DNA of 64,000 bases from an uncultured Coriobacteriaceae bacterium (GTDB lineage Bacteria; Actinomycetota; Coriobacteriia; Coriobacteriales; Atopobiaceae), in assembly GCA_902779675.1 (NCBI GenBank), contig CACZCK010000003.1, positions 261,259 through 325,258 on the forward strand. Reading direction: 5' to 3'. The position numbers and the translations under genes were made by a program. The notes beneath the pieces are model-generated. The model was given only the letters and a program-made list of their open reading frames with translations, was not told the origin of the DNA and made no database searches. Positions within the stretch are counted from its first letter, which is position 1; each line of letters begins with the position of its first letter. Positions 54,681 through 63,685 of the stretch are shown in pieces.

Positions 54681-54754
54681 TGGCTGGGACTGAGAGAATC
54701 GAACTCCCACTGACGGAACCAGAATCCGTTGTCCTACCGTTAGACGAAGTCCCA
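54681..54754 (-). tRNA. tRNA-Gln (CTG)
   Basis: Minus-strand cloverleaf of 74 bases: acceptor TGGGACT/AGTCCCA, anticodon stem ACGGA/TCCGT around TTCTGGT (anticodon CTG, reading CAG), T arm with GTTCGATTC, and CCA encoded. Confidence 0.95.
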
Positions 54755-55089
54755 ATGCTCGGAAGCAACATCCTTCACGGAGGGTCGCCTGGCCACACAT
54801 CCTAGCCACAAGCCGCGCGCCCGCACCCACTCCCCCAGCCACGCAAGGACACTCACGCACTCTGTCAGAAGCCGCTTCTAGGTCCGACTTGCATAAACAG
54901 AGTAACTTTCTGCATCAACTATGAAAGAGTGCGCCATCATAATCCCTCTGATTAATAACAAATTTGTTTTGTAACTAGTATCAAGAGAAGTAGTCGCTTT
55001 CACGTAATATCGAGCTGAGCCGCCTGTTACACTGGCATCAGAAATTATTTCGTGTGTGTTACACACATGGTCGTCAGCAGGAGGTCATC
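54755..55089. promoter_or_regulatory. AT-rich non-coding stretch with a TGTGTGTTACACACA palindrome
   Basis: About 335 bases, the right half clearly AT-rich. At 55053-55067 TGTGTGT and ACACACA flank a single T, 22 bases before the small-protein ATG, a good operator position. A 62-codon minus-strand frame (55066-54878) exists but lacks a ribosome-binding site and is not called. The left part would hold the tRNA-Gln/Glu promoter. Confidence 0.4.
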
Positions 55090-55230
55090 ATGGTCGTCGT
55101 CGCATTCATCGCCAGCATCGTTCTCACCAGTGCCGTCGCGTCGCTCATCCAGGTCGACACGGGCAACACCCGCAGCAACCAGCCCGACTACCATCTGGTC
55201 CCCTTCGCGGGCGACGCCTTTGGCGCATAG
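55090..55230 (+). CDS. 46-residue small membrane peptide
   Basis: ATG 55090 behind AGCAGGAGG; the product begins MVVVAFIASIVLTSAVASLIQVD, a membrane helix or secretion signal, then a hydrophilic tail NTRSNQPDYHLVPFAGDAFGA. A strong terminator follows 44 bases later and an inverted repeat precedes it, so this looks like a complete small transcription unit. No family recognised. Confidence 0.6.
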   Translation: MVVVAFIASIVLTSAVASLIQVDTGNTRSNQPDYHLVPFAGDAFGA

Positions 55231-55273
55231 AGCCTCAACACGGACAGCCGTCAGCGGACAAACGTCCGCAAGC

Positions 55274-55312
55274 ACTGCGCCCCGTGCCTCCAGGCACGGG
55301 GCGCAGTTTGTT
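55274..55312 (+). terminator. Strong terminator after the small peptide gene
   Basis: Perfect 16-base-pair stem ACTGCGCCCCGTGCCT with its complement, 2-base gap at the top, followed by TTGTT. It also lies just beyond the 3' end of the convergent cca gene. Confidence 0.8.
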
Positions 55313-55331
55313 ACCTCAAAACGCCAAGTGT

Positions 55332-56744
55332 CTATTCGTGTTCCTGTGCCGAGCGCCACAGCTCGGTCAACAGCGCCTCGCGCGTGTTGGCCACCTCGCC
55401 GTCCACAACAGCCTGCAGCAGCTGCGAGAGCACCATGCCCACCATGGGCCCAGGACCAATACCCAGCTCGGCGATGACGTCGCGTCCGCCGATGGCGAGG
55501 TCGGACACGCGGACCACGGCCCCCTGGCGCCGCTCCTCCCAGATGATGGTGTCCATCTTGTCGAGCTCGACAGCGTACCAGGCACATTTGGGCTGCTTGC
55601 TCACCGCGTCGGCGCGCTTGAGGATGATCATCTCGTGCGCCAGCGACAGCGCGTGACCGGGAGCTGCCTCCTCCAGCAGGGCGAGCATGCGCCTCATTGA
55701 GCGCGTCGTGGGGCGTACCGGGTTGTCGTGGTAGCGCACGAGCGCGCAGGCACGGTCGGTCAGAGAGGTGGGCAGACCCATGCGGCCCATAATCCGCTTG
55801 CCCATGATCGAGCCCAGAAGAGGATGCCCGTAAAAGTGTCCGAAGCCGTTCTCGTCGATGGAGAGCGTGGCCGGCTTGCCGATGTCATGCAGTAGCGCGG
55901 CCCAGCGCAGGTGCAGCGACGCCACGCCTGCCGTGAAGACCTCCACGGCGTTGCACACATGGATGGTGTGCTCCATCACGTCGTAGGCGTGCCAGGTGCT
56001 GCGCTGGTCGAAGCCCAGCATGTCGGTGAGCTCGGGAATGGCGGAGCAGATGACATCGGGCTCGTGGTGCAGCGCCCAACCGATGCGCCCCGTCTCCAGG
56101 ATCCCGCATATCTCCTGGCCAATGCGCTCCTGCGCGATGTCCTCCAGCCCGTGCGCGCACTCCTTGAGCGCCACGTGGGTCTCCTCCTCGATGGAGAAGC
56201 CCATGCGACAGGCAAAGCGCACGGCGCGCAGCACCCGCAGGCCATCCTCGGCAAAGCGGCGGCGCGGGTCCCCCACCGCGCGGATGATGCCCGCCGCGAG
56301 GTCGCGCCGGCCATCGTAGGGGTCGAGCAATCCGTGCTCGGGATGATAGGCCATGGCGTTGATGGTAAAGTCGCGGCGTGCCAGATCCTCGCGCACGTCG
56401 CGCACGAAGTGCACCTCGTCGGGATGCCGATGGTCGGAATACGTGCCCTCCACACGGTACGTGGTGACCTCGACCGCCTGGCCTTCCAGCACCGCCGTGA
56501 CCGTGCCATGGGCCGTACCCGTCTCGTGCACCGTAATGCCGGCAGCCCGCAGCACGCGCGCGCAGTCCTCCCAGAGGGCAGAGGTGGTTATGTCCACGTC
56601 GTGGCAGGGGGCCCCACAGAGCGCGTCGCGCACCCATCCGCCCACGATCCACGCCTCATACCCGCTCTGCTCGAGCACCTCCAGCACGCGCAGCGCGTAC
56701 GCAGGTGGCTGGTAGGCAACGTCCTCGAAGGCAGGCTTTATCAT
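55332..56744 (-). CDS. cca: CCA tRNA nucleotidyltransferase
   Basis: A 470-residue class II nucleotidyltransferase that adds or repairs the 3' CCA of tRNAs. Head domain: EAWIVGGWVRDALCGAPCHDVDITTSA (catalytic GG/DxD), VEVTTYRVEGTYSDHRHPDEVHFV, RRDFTINAMAYH and RAVGDPRRRFAEDGLRVLRAVRFA. A C-terminal HD domain (LHLRWAALLHDIGKPATLS...GHPLLGSIM) suggests added phosphohydrolase activity. ATG 56744 follows AAAGG. The tRNAs in this window already encode CCA, so repair may be its main task for them. Confidence 0.92.
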   Translation of the reverse strand: MIKPAFEDVAYQPPAYALRVLEVLEQSGYEAWIVGGWVRDALCGAPCHDVDITTSALWEDCARVLRAAGITVHETGTAHGTVTAVLEGQAVEVTTYRVEGTYSDHRHPDEVHFVRDVREDLARRDFTINAMAYHPEHGLLDPYDGRRDLAAGIIRAVGDPRRRFAEDGLRVLRAVRFACRMGFSIEEETHVALKECAHGLEDIAQERIGQEICGILETGRIGWALHHEPDVICSAIPELTDMLGFDQRSTWHAYDVMEHTIHVCNAVEVFTAGVASLHLRWAALLHDIGKPATLSIDENGFGHFYGHPLLGSIMGKRIMGRMGLPTSLTDRACALVRYHDNPVRPTTRSMRRMLALLEEAAPGHALSLAHEMIILKRADAVSKQPKCAWYAVELDKMDTIIWEERRQGAVVRVSDLAIGGRDVIAELGIGPGPMVGMVLSQLLQAVVDGEVANTREALLTELWRSAQEHE

Positions 56745-56839
56745 GGGCGGCCTTTCGCTCGGCGATCGTCGGTGCGGCTGGGTTGCCACACTCCTGAAAA
56801 GTATAGCGTTTGCCGAGGATAGCGGGCACACCATATGCG

Positions 56840-59800
56840 TTATGCGCCGAGCTCCCTCCTACGACGCTCGCTCATGCGAGAGTCGCCCAGCAGGCTCTGG
56901 CCGCGCTCGATGAGCGCATCGAGCGAATAGCGCCCGTACACGCCAAAGCCGCTCGAGGCGACGTCGGGGTTGCCCACCACAAAGGTGTCACTCTGATCGT
57001 CGTAGTCGTAGCACTTCTCGACCAGCTGGAACACCGCGCCAGTGCGATCCATCACCGCGGCCTGCTCGTCGATCGTAAGCACAAACTGGCCCGCATTGCG
57101 CTCCGCAGAGGACGCGAGCTCAAACAGCCGCGCCGTGGCGTAGCTGTTGTCCACGCTCACATCCACGTCGGGGTGGCACTCATCCGTCAGCTTTCCCGTG
57201 CGGGCGTCGTACCAGCGCAGCGCCAGCTGGTCGTCATCCCATGAGCACAGCCAGAACTCGCTCTCGCTTACGCCCATGCCCGCAAACGCGCTCTCCTCGC
57301 ACGCCACCGTAAAGGCCCGTCGCCCATCACGCTGGTAGGCGACAATCTGGCTTGGGGCGCGCACGTAGAGCATCCCATCGTCTCCCCAGACCGCCGCGAG
57401 CCTGTCCATAGATCCGCTCATGCTGGAGTAGACCGACGTGTCGAGGCTCCACGAGGTCCCAGACCCAGTGTCGATCACCACGCAGGCATAGCAGGTGTCC
57501 TCCGAACCCTCCGGCGCTTCTGCGTAGTCGGTAGCCATGAGCGCCTTGCCCGAGGAGTCCCCCACCCCACCGATGCTCGGCCCCTGGGTCTGGATGTCGA
57601 GCAGGGTGGACTCCAAGGTCTCCAGATTCGTCAAGCACAGCAGGTCGGTAAAGTCGTCCTCGACGCCAACCGTGGACACCACGGTGCCTCCCGCCAGCGT
57701 TGCCTGGTCACCGCAGAGCGCCTCCGACACGGTGTCGGCTGTAGGCACCGTACCCTTCACAGACGTGTACGCGACCTCTCCGCTCTCTGTGGAGACGGTG
57801 GCCAAGGTTCCCTCCTCGCTGGCCGCGTCCCGAATGAGAAGCACCTGCGCTTCGTTATCTGCCGTCGGACCCAGATAGGTTGCGTTGCCTCCTTCTGGTC
57901 CCTCAAGGCTCGTCCTCCACGCCTCACCGCGCCCCACAAGGTCGAACAGGGCCACCGACGGCGCACCGTCCTCGCTGCCGAACGTGTCAAAGGCGAGCAG
58001 GCCCTTGGGGGTATGCACCATCTCATCGTACTGGTAATAGTCGTCGGTCAGCACCGTCCAGCTATCGTCGCCCTGGCCTGTCGAGTTGAGCAGCACCTGG
58101 GTGCCATCCACCACAAACTCGCCGGCGGAACTGGACATGGCGCACGTGGCATCCTCAGGGAAGCGCCTCGCCGACATCGATTGGCCCCGCGCGGGAGTGC
58201 ACGCCACAAAGGAGCCGTCCGCCAGGCAACCCTCTATGACACCGAACTCGTTGCCGTCCGCATCCGTCCAGCCAGGGCCCGCCCACGCGTCCCTAAAGCT
58301 CGACGCCGTCTCGATGCGACCCAAAAACTCGCCCGTATTCGGATCGAGCCAGACGCATGCGTTGGCCCCGCACCATGCCACCGCCTCGAGCGGGCTTGCC
58401 TCGCCCATGGCCAGCGTAACAGGCAGGACGCTGATCGCATCGCTCACCTGCCAGAGGTCGACATCGCGCGTCCAGATCGTCTTGCCCGTAGCCACTTCCA
58501 GACAAGAAAGGCGCATCTGGTAGGCGAAGAGCGACTCCTCTGTCACCGACCATCCAGTCCACCTTGACGATGCAACCGTATCGTCTCCTGCCGCGGAGGT
58601 GACCAGCACCCGACCCTGCGGGAGCACGCTCACGTCGACGACTCCCGCAAACTCGGTGTCGGCAACGCGACAGGTACCCTTCTCGAGGTCGACCAGCAGG
58701 ATGCCATTGTGACCGTATCCGCCGCCTACGTCCCAGGGGATGGCACAGGCGCCCTCGTCCACGTCCATCTCGGCATCAGCCAGCGTCGGCATCTCTCCCT
58801 CGACGTCTTTGAGCCCTATCTCGCCCTGCACGGCGCCGCTCTGGGCATCCAGAAGCAGCAGGCGAGGCTCGAATGCCCGGTCGAGAAGCACCAACTGCCC
58901 CGATTGCTCGTCGACGCCTACGCTCCAGGCAAAGAAGTCAACGTCATCGGGGTCGTCGGAATCCTCGTCAAATGAGCCGAAACTCGATTCCCGATGCCAG
59001 GCGTCCGAGCCGTCGGTGAGGTCGACGCACCGCAGGTCGTCGTGACCCGCGACCAGCAGCCTCTGCGCGTCCAACAGGTGCACGTCAACGATCGAGTACT
59101 CGTCGAAGTCCTCGCGATACAGCTCGTTACCGCTGCCAGCGTCCCAGCAGGCGAGGTCGCCCGAGTACGACCAGGCGGCCACCGTCTCTCCCCCGGGGGT
59201 GCAGCGTATGCCAGCCACGTCGTGACCCAAGTCGAAGGAACGCACCACGCCATAGTCGCTGACCAACGCCCGCAGTATCGGCTTGTCGGTGCTCGGCGGC
59301 ACGTAGGCACGGCTCGTCTGCTGCAGCGCGAGTTCCGCCTCGGCCACGAGCGGGCGATCCCCTCCCTCGCCGGGCAAGGCCGCCAGCGAGAGCTCGATGG
59401 CCTCCAGGGTGTTGCCGTTCTCGTAGAGGGCCTGTGCGTCGCGGGCGAACGTCCTGGACTGGTTGCACAGCGTCTCGCGATACTCGCTGCGGATGGTGAT
59501 CAGGCTCCATGTGCCGTACGCGATCACTGCAGCGGCAAGCATGGCGGCCACGGTGAGCAGGCGGCGCCGGCGGCGCTGCTGGCGGCGCCACAGCGCGTCG
59601 AAGGGCACGCCGAGCATGGCAGCGGCAAGGCGCGTGACCTCCGTACGGTGCTCCGAGCGCTTGGACGACCTAAAGTCGCAGGAGAGCGGCTCGGCGTCGA
59701 CCAGCACCTCCTGGGTGCTGCCGTCGTCGAGCGTCACGGTCTTGGGGCGCTTGAGCAGCACCTCGGGAATGACGTCATAGGGCTCCCCCTCGGCAAGCAC

Positions 59801-60124
59801 CGTCAGCACGTTCTGCACCGGATGCGTCTGGAGGAAGGTCGCGATCTCGCGCTGGCACCACGTGGACTCCTTAAGGCGTGGCGAGCAGATGACGATGAGG
59901 TGCGAGGAGCTTGCCAGGGCGCTGCCGATGTCATCGGAGAGCTCGGCCGTGACCGGCAGCTCCTCCTTGTCACGAAAGATCGGGGCCAGGCTCTTGACCC
60001 CCGTGGACTGGCGCACCTCGGCAGGGATGTGGAACCGCTCGAGCGAGCGCTGCACCTCTGCGGCGACCTTCGAGTCGACCTCGGCATGACGATACGAGAT
60101 GAATGCCCGGTATTCCCTGCCCAT
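56840..60124 (-). CDS. TIR domain-transmembrane-beta-propeller protein
   Basis: A 1094-residue protein. Residues 4-130 are a TIR domain (YRAFISYRHAEVDSKVA; LIVICSPRLKESTWCQREIATFL with the conserved Glu93). A basic segment (WRRQQRRRRR) is followed by one membrane helix (189-211) and an outer part with FARDAQALYENGNTLEAIELSLAALPGE, a tetratricopeptide-like helix pair, then about 800 residues of WD40/PQQ-like propeller repeats (GSGNELYREDF, DPNTGEFLGRIETAS, DARTGKLTDE). Topology: TIR inside, propeller outside. TIR domains may cleave NAD or signal; a sensor or defence role is inferred. ATG 60124. Confidence 0.82.
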   Translation of the reverse strand: MGREYRAFISYRHAEVDSKVAAEVQRSLERFHIPAEVRQSTGVKSLAPIFRDKEELPVTAELSDDIGSALASSSHLIVICSPRLKESTWCQREIATFLQTHPVQNVLTVLAEGEPYDVIPEVLLKRPKTVTLDDGSTQEVLVDAEPLSCDFRSSKRSEHRTEVTRLAAAMLGVPFDALWRRQQRRRRRLLTVAAMLAAAVIAYGTWSLITIRSEYRETLCNQSRTFARDAQALYENGNTLEAIELSLAALPGEGGDRPLVAEAELALQQTSRAYVPPSTDKPILRALVSDYGVVRSFDLGHDVAGIRCTPGGETVAAWSYSGDLACWDAGSGNELYREDFDEYSIVDVHLLDAQRLLVAGHDDLRCVDLTDGSDAWHRESSFGSFDEDSDDPDDVDFFAWSVGVDEQSGQLVLLDRAFEPRLLLLDAQSGAVQGEIGLKDVEGEMPTLADAEMDVDEGACAIPWDVGGGYGHNGILLVDLEKGTCRVADTEFAGVVDVSVLPQGRVLVTSAAGDDTVASSRWTGWSVTEESLFAYQMRLSCLEVATGKTIWTRDVDLWQVSDAISVLPVTLAMGEASPLEAVAWCGANACVWLDPNTGEFLGRIETASSFRDAWAGPGWTDADGNEFGVIEGCLADGSFVACTPARGQSMSARRFPEDATCAMSSSAGEFVVDGTQVLLNSTGQGDDSWTVLTDDYYQYDEMVHTPKGLLAFDTFGSEDGAPSVALFDLVGRGEAWRTSLEGPEGGNATYLGPTADNEAQVLLIRDAASEEGTLATVSTESGEVAYTSVKGTVPTADTVSEALCGDQATLAGGTVVSTVGVEDDFTDLLCLTNLETLESTLLDIQTQGPSIGGVGDSSGKALMATDYAEAPEGSEDTCYACVVIDTGSGTSWSLDTSVYSSMSGSMDRLAAVWGDDGMLYVRAPSQIVAYQRDGRRAFTVACEESAFAGMGVSESEFWLCSWDDDQLALRWYDARTGKLTDECHPDVDVSVDNSYATARLFELASSAERNAGQFVLTIDEQAAVMDRTGAVFQLVEKCYDYDDQSDTFVVGNPDVASSGFGVYGRYSLDALIERGQSLLGDSRMSERRRRELGA

Positions 60125-60325
60125 AACCAGCCCTCCTACGGCATGCCACCAGCTGCCACCAGCCGCGACGCGCGACGCGCCGTTTCAATAGTAATGCAGC
60201 AACTGCACATATCCGCACGCCAAGGCCGTGGACGTGGCGTAAGGCACGATGGGGCCGCTCACAGCCAGCTACGACCTCGTGCTATGCTCGTGTGCGTCAC
60301 ATACCAACACGACGTGAGGAACCAC

Positions 60326-61681
60326 ATGGACGAGAAGATCTGCATCAGCCCGAGCGACCTCAAGGCAGCCCGCGCCCGCTTTGCCGCCAGCCCCATCGCA
60401 GCGGTCGCCAAGAACGCTGTCAGCTCGGTGGGTATCCGTGCGGCGGCGCGCGTGCCCGAGGGCGTGGCCGCCAATTCCCTCGACTTCGACATCGAGGTCA
60501 CGCAGGGCAAGCGCTGCGACCAGCAGCGTTCGGGCCGTTGCTGGATGTTCGCCAGCCTCAACACCATGCGCTACCGCACCATCAAGAAGTTCGGCCTCAA
60601 AGACTTCGAGTTCAGCCAGTCCTACCCGCTGTTCTTCGACAAGCTCGAGAAGAGCAACTGGTTTTTGGGCAACGTCATCGACACCCTTGACGAGCCCCTC
60701 GACGGGCGCCTGGTGAGCTTCATCCTCTCTGACCCCATCGGCGACGGTGGCCAGTGGGACATGTTCCGCAACCTGGTCAAGAAGTACGGCGTGGTGCCCA
60801 AGGAGGCCATGCCTGAGACGGCTAACTCGCGCAACACCCGCGAGATGGACCGCTACCTCACGCGCTACCTGCGCGGCTGTGCCTGCCTGCTGCGCCAGTC
60901 GCACGAGGCCGGCATGGACGCCGAGGTGCTCGGCAAGATGCGCAAGGCCATGATGGCCGACGTCTGGAACCTGCTGGCCACCTGCCTGGGCACGCCTCCC
61001 GAGCACTTTGAGGTGCGTTTGCGCGACAAGGACAACAAGCTGGTGCTGGGCGGCTCCTACACGCCGCAGGAGTTCTTCGACGTGGCCGTGGGCATGGACC
61101 TCGACGCCTACGTCTCGCTGATCAGTGCCCCCACCGCCGACAAGCCCTTTGGCCGCACCTTCACCGTGAGCCGCCTGGGCAACGTGGAGGAGTACGGCAC
61201 TGTGCGTTACCTCAACCTTCCGCCCGCCGAGCTCAAGCGCGCGGCCATCGCCCAGCTCCGTGACGACCTCCCCGTATGGTTCGGCTGCGACGTGGCCCAG
61301 AGCTACCTGCACGACGAGGGCATCATGGACACCGCCGCGCTCGACGTCGATGCGCTCTTCGGCTTCCCCGTGGAAGGTTGCCTCGACAAGGCCCAGCGCC
61401 TGGACTACGGCGAGTCGCTCATGACCCACGCCATGGTCTTCGAGGGTGTCCGCCTCGATGCGGATGGCAACCCCACGCTCTGGAAGGTCGAGAACAGCTG
61501 GGGCGCCGACCACGGGCGCGATGGCTTCGACACGCTCTCCGACCCCTGGTTCGACGAGTACGTGTATCAGGTCGTCGTGGACAAGAAGTACCTGACCGAC
61601 GAGCAGCGCGCCGCCCTCGGACAGGAGCCCATCGAGCTCGCGCCATGGGACCCCATGGGCTCGCTGGCCTCATGCCGCTAG
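60326..61681 (+). CDS. pepC: Aminopeptidase C (bleomycin-hydrolase family)
   Basis: A 451-residue cytoplasmic C1 cysteine aminopeptidase. The catalytic Cys is in RCDQQRSGRCWMFASLNTMR, the His in SLMTHAMVFEGV and the Asn in LWKVENSWGADHGRDGF. It forms a hexameric barrel in relatives and trims peptides. ATG 60326 follows GAGGA; the very long open frame upstream is antisense to the TIR gene and is rejected. Complements PepT (37 kb) in peptide use. Confidence 0.94.
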   Translation: MDEKICISPSDLKAARARFAASPIAAVAKNAVSSVGIRAAARVPEGVAANSLDFDIEVTQGKRCDQQRSGRCWMFASLNTMRYRTIKKFGLKDFEFSQSYPLFFDKLEKSNWFLGNVIDTLDEPLDGRLVSFILSDPIGDGGQWDMFRNLVKKYGVVPKEAMPETANSRNTREMDRYLTRYLRGCACLLRQSHEAGMDAEVLGKMRKAMMADVWNLLATCLGTPPEHFEVRLRDKDNKLVLGGSYTPQEFFDVAVGMDLDAYVSLISAPTADKPFGRTFTVSRLGNVEEYGTVRYLNLPPAELKRAAIAQLRDDLPVWFGCDVAQSYLHDEGIMDTAALDVDALFGFPVEGCLDKAQRLDYGESLMTHAMVFEGVRLDADGNPTLWKVENSWGADHGRDGFDTLSDPWFDEYVYQVVVDKKYLTDEQRAALGQEPIELAPWDPMGSLASCR

Positions 61682-61766
61682 CCGCGCCTCCCCACAACGT
61701 GAGGCCATGGCGTCCAGCGCGCCATGGCATACCTCTCCCCTATTGCAACGCCCTTGCCTCGAAACC

Positions 61767-61798
61767 TTGCTCATAACAGCACGTCATGATGCTATAGT
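61767..61798 (+). promoter_or_regulatory. Candidate promoter of the lipoprotein gene
   Basis: TATAGT (-10) at 61793-61798 with TTGCTC 20 bases upstream at 61767. The same long spacing (TTGC-C, 20 bases, TATA-T) is seen before pta. Confidence 0.35.
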
Positions 61799-61839
61799 GC
61801 CGCCTGCGTGTGAAATCGGGCAACACGAAAGGACCACCC

Positions 61840-62640
61840 ATGACCACCTCTAGCAAGCGCTTCGGACTTACCCGCCTGCTCGGCGCCACGGCGCTCACCC
61901 TCTCCCTCGCCCTGACGGGCTGCGGCACGTCCGAGTCTGCCAGCACCTCCGCCGAGGCACCAGCGTCCGAGGAGGAGGCCGCAGAGGAGACGGCCGACGA
62001 AGAGGTCGTACTCTCCGACGAGATCACCGAGGCTACCAACGTGGTCAAGACCATCGCCCAGACCGGCGACACCACCGGCGCCAACCAGCTGGACCAGATG
62101 CCCGCGCTCGAGGACGAGCAGCTGGGCTCGGTGGAGGGCGTGACCGACCTCGTGGAGGGCGAGGGCGAGGACGCCAAGGCGCCCTCCGGTCAGAAGCGCC
62201 TGGTCAACTGCGGCGTTGAGCTTCTCGTGCCCTCCACGTGGGAAGCCGCCAACACCTCCGATGGCATCGTGTTCCTGAGCCCCGACGGTGGTGTGATGGG
62301 TTCGATAGCCAGCTACGACAAGCCCGCGGGCTCCCACTACGACCTCGAGGGGCTGGCCAAGGCCGTTCCCGCCTCCTCCGCCGAACGCGGCTTCACCGAC
62401 ATTCAGATTGGTGGCTACAACACCGGCTACTCCGCCAGCGGCACCCTGTGCTCCGCTTACGTGCTGTACACGGGCACCTACAACGGCACGCAGATTGCGC
62501 ACTACGTGCAGTTCGTGGAAAGCAAGTCCTACCTCAACGTCATCGAGATGATCGGTCAGGTCGACGACTTCCGCAACAACCTCGAGGACATCAACGGCAT
62601 CGTCAACTCCGTCAAGTTCTACGGAGACGAGGCCATCTAG
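61840..62640 (+). CDS. Putative lipoprotein, first of a related pair
   Basis: A 266-residue lipoprotein: signal peptide, lipobox LALTGCGT, then an acidic Ala/Glu/Ser linker of about 60 residues and a compact domain with NCGVELLVPSTWEAANTSDGIVFLSPDGGVMGSIASYD... The domain is similar to the product of the next gene. ATG 61840 follows AAAGGA. Function unknown; cell-surface location inferred. Confidence 0.75.
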   Translation: MTTSSKRFGLTRLLGATALTLSLALTGCGTSESASTSAEAPASEEEAAEETADEEVVLSDEITEATNVVKTIAQTGDTTGANQLDQMPALEDEQLGSVEGVTDLVEGEGEDAKAPSGQKRLVNCGVELLVPSTWEAANTSDGIVFLSPDGGVMGSIASYDKPAGSHYDLEGLAKAVPASSAERGFTDIQIGGYNTGYSASGTLCSAYVLYTGTYNGTQIAHYVQFVESKSYLNVIEMIGQVDDFRNNLEDINGIVNSVKFYGDEAI

Positions 62641-62664
62641 CAAGCCGCATGGCATCGCTCACGC

Positions 62665-62703
62665 GACGGGCGGACGACCGGTTGGTCGCCCGCCCGTCTT
62701 TTG
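62665..62703 (+). terminator. Terminator between the two lipoprotein genes
   Basis: GACGGGCG...CGCCCGTC with an inner GACGACC/GGTCG stem and TTTT; 25 bases after the stop. Confidence 0.8.
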
Positions 62704-62812
62704 CACGCGTCCCACCAGCACCGCCGCACGCTTGCCCCATCTCCAACGGGCACCTCGCATGCCCGCGATGGTATATTGCTGTAAGTCGCTAACTCCCTGC
62801 AGAAAGCCGCCC

Positions 62813-63598
62813 ATGACGCCTTGCTCCCACACCGCCTCCCGCGCAGCAGCGCAAGCCATCGCCGCCCTGGCGCTCTGCATGGCGCTCGCGGGTTGCAGCA
62901 TAGCCTCACCGGGCGCGCGGCATTCGCTGCCCACGGTCGAGCAGCGTGAGCAGGTGGCAAACACCAAGAGCGTCTCGTTTTCCCAACCTGTCGAGGCGCA
63001 TAAGCTCCTAGCATGCCAGCTCGACCCACAAGGCGCGCAAAGCGACATCTCGGTGTTTCCCACGCGCACCATCGACCGGCTGACGCCCATCGGTGGCTAC
63101 GACATCCCCACCGGCTCGGACGACGTAAACAGCGCACTTGAGGGCACGGTGCTGCTCATGGCCCCTGGCATCCAGGTGACGCTTCCCGACTCCTGGCAGA
63201 TTGCCAGCACCGACGACGGCTTTGACCTGCTCTCCCCCGATGACGGCGTCTGCGGTTGCGTAAGCAGCTGGCCTGTCGGCGAGGGCGTCAGCGAGGACGT
63301 CGCCTACCTCGCCTGCTCGCTACCCCATCGCATGGTCGACGCGCAGACCTGCACCGACGTGCGCATCGTCCACTACGAGAACCTCTATTCCACCAACGGC
63401 ACCTTCTGCAGCACGCTCATCGTCTTTGTCAGCACGGTCGATGAGCAGGACGTCGTCACCATGGCACAGTACGTGCTGGGCAGAACGCAGCTCAGCTTGC
63501 TCTTCTTCGAGGCCGACAGCCGCAGCTTCTATGCCAACCTCGACGACCTGATCTCGGTGCAAAAGTCGCTGGCCTTCAGCGTCGGCGAGGAGGCTTAG
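62813..63598 (+). CDS. Putative lipoprotein, second of a related pair
   Basis: A 261-residue lipoprotein with lipobox MALAGCSI. The domain APGIQVTLPDSWQIASTDDGFDLLSPDDGVCGCVSSW matches the previous gene's domain in order and spacing, so the pair arose by duplication. TATATT at 62772 is a possible -10 of its own promoter. Function unknown. Confidence 0.72.
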   Translation: MTPCSHTASRAAAQAIAALALCMALAGCSIASPGARHSLPTVEQREQVANTKSVSFSQPVEAHKLLACQLDPQGAQSDISVFPTRTIDRLTPIGGYDIPTGSDDVNSALEGTVLLMAPGIQVTLPDSWQIASTDDGFDLLSPDDGVCGCVSSWPVGEGVSEDVAYLACSLPHRMVDAQTCTDVRIVHYENLYSTNGTFCSTLIVFVSTVDEQDVVTMAQYVLGRTQLSLLFFEADSRSFYANLDDLISVQKSLAFSVGEEA

Positions 63599-63685
63599 GC
63601 CGCTATGGGCCGCCCCCTCTCCCACCTACGGCGCGCGAGCAGCCCCCTGCGCGCAACCACCCCCACAGACACACAGGGAGGCCCC

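Noticed and set aside
54878-55066. 62-codon minus-strand frame in the AT-rich gap
   Set aside because: No ribosome-binding site, no family, and it starts inside the palindrome before the plus-strand small gene.
58994-60325. Long in-frame extension upstream of pepC
   Set aside because: Antisense to the TIR gene; family homology and a ribosome-binding site place the start at 60326.
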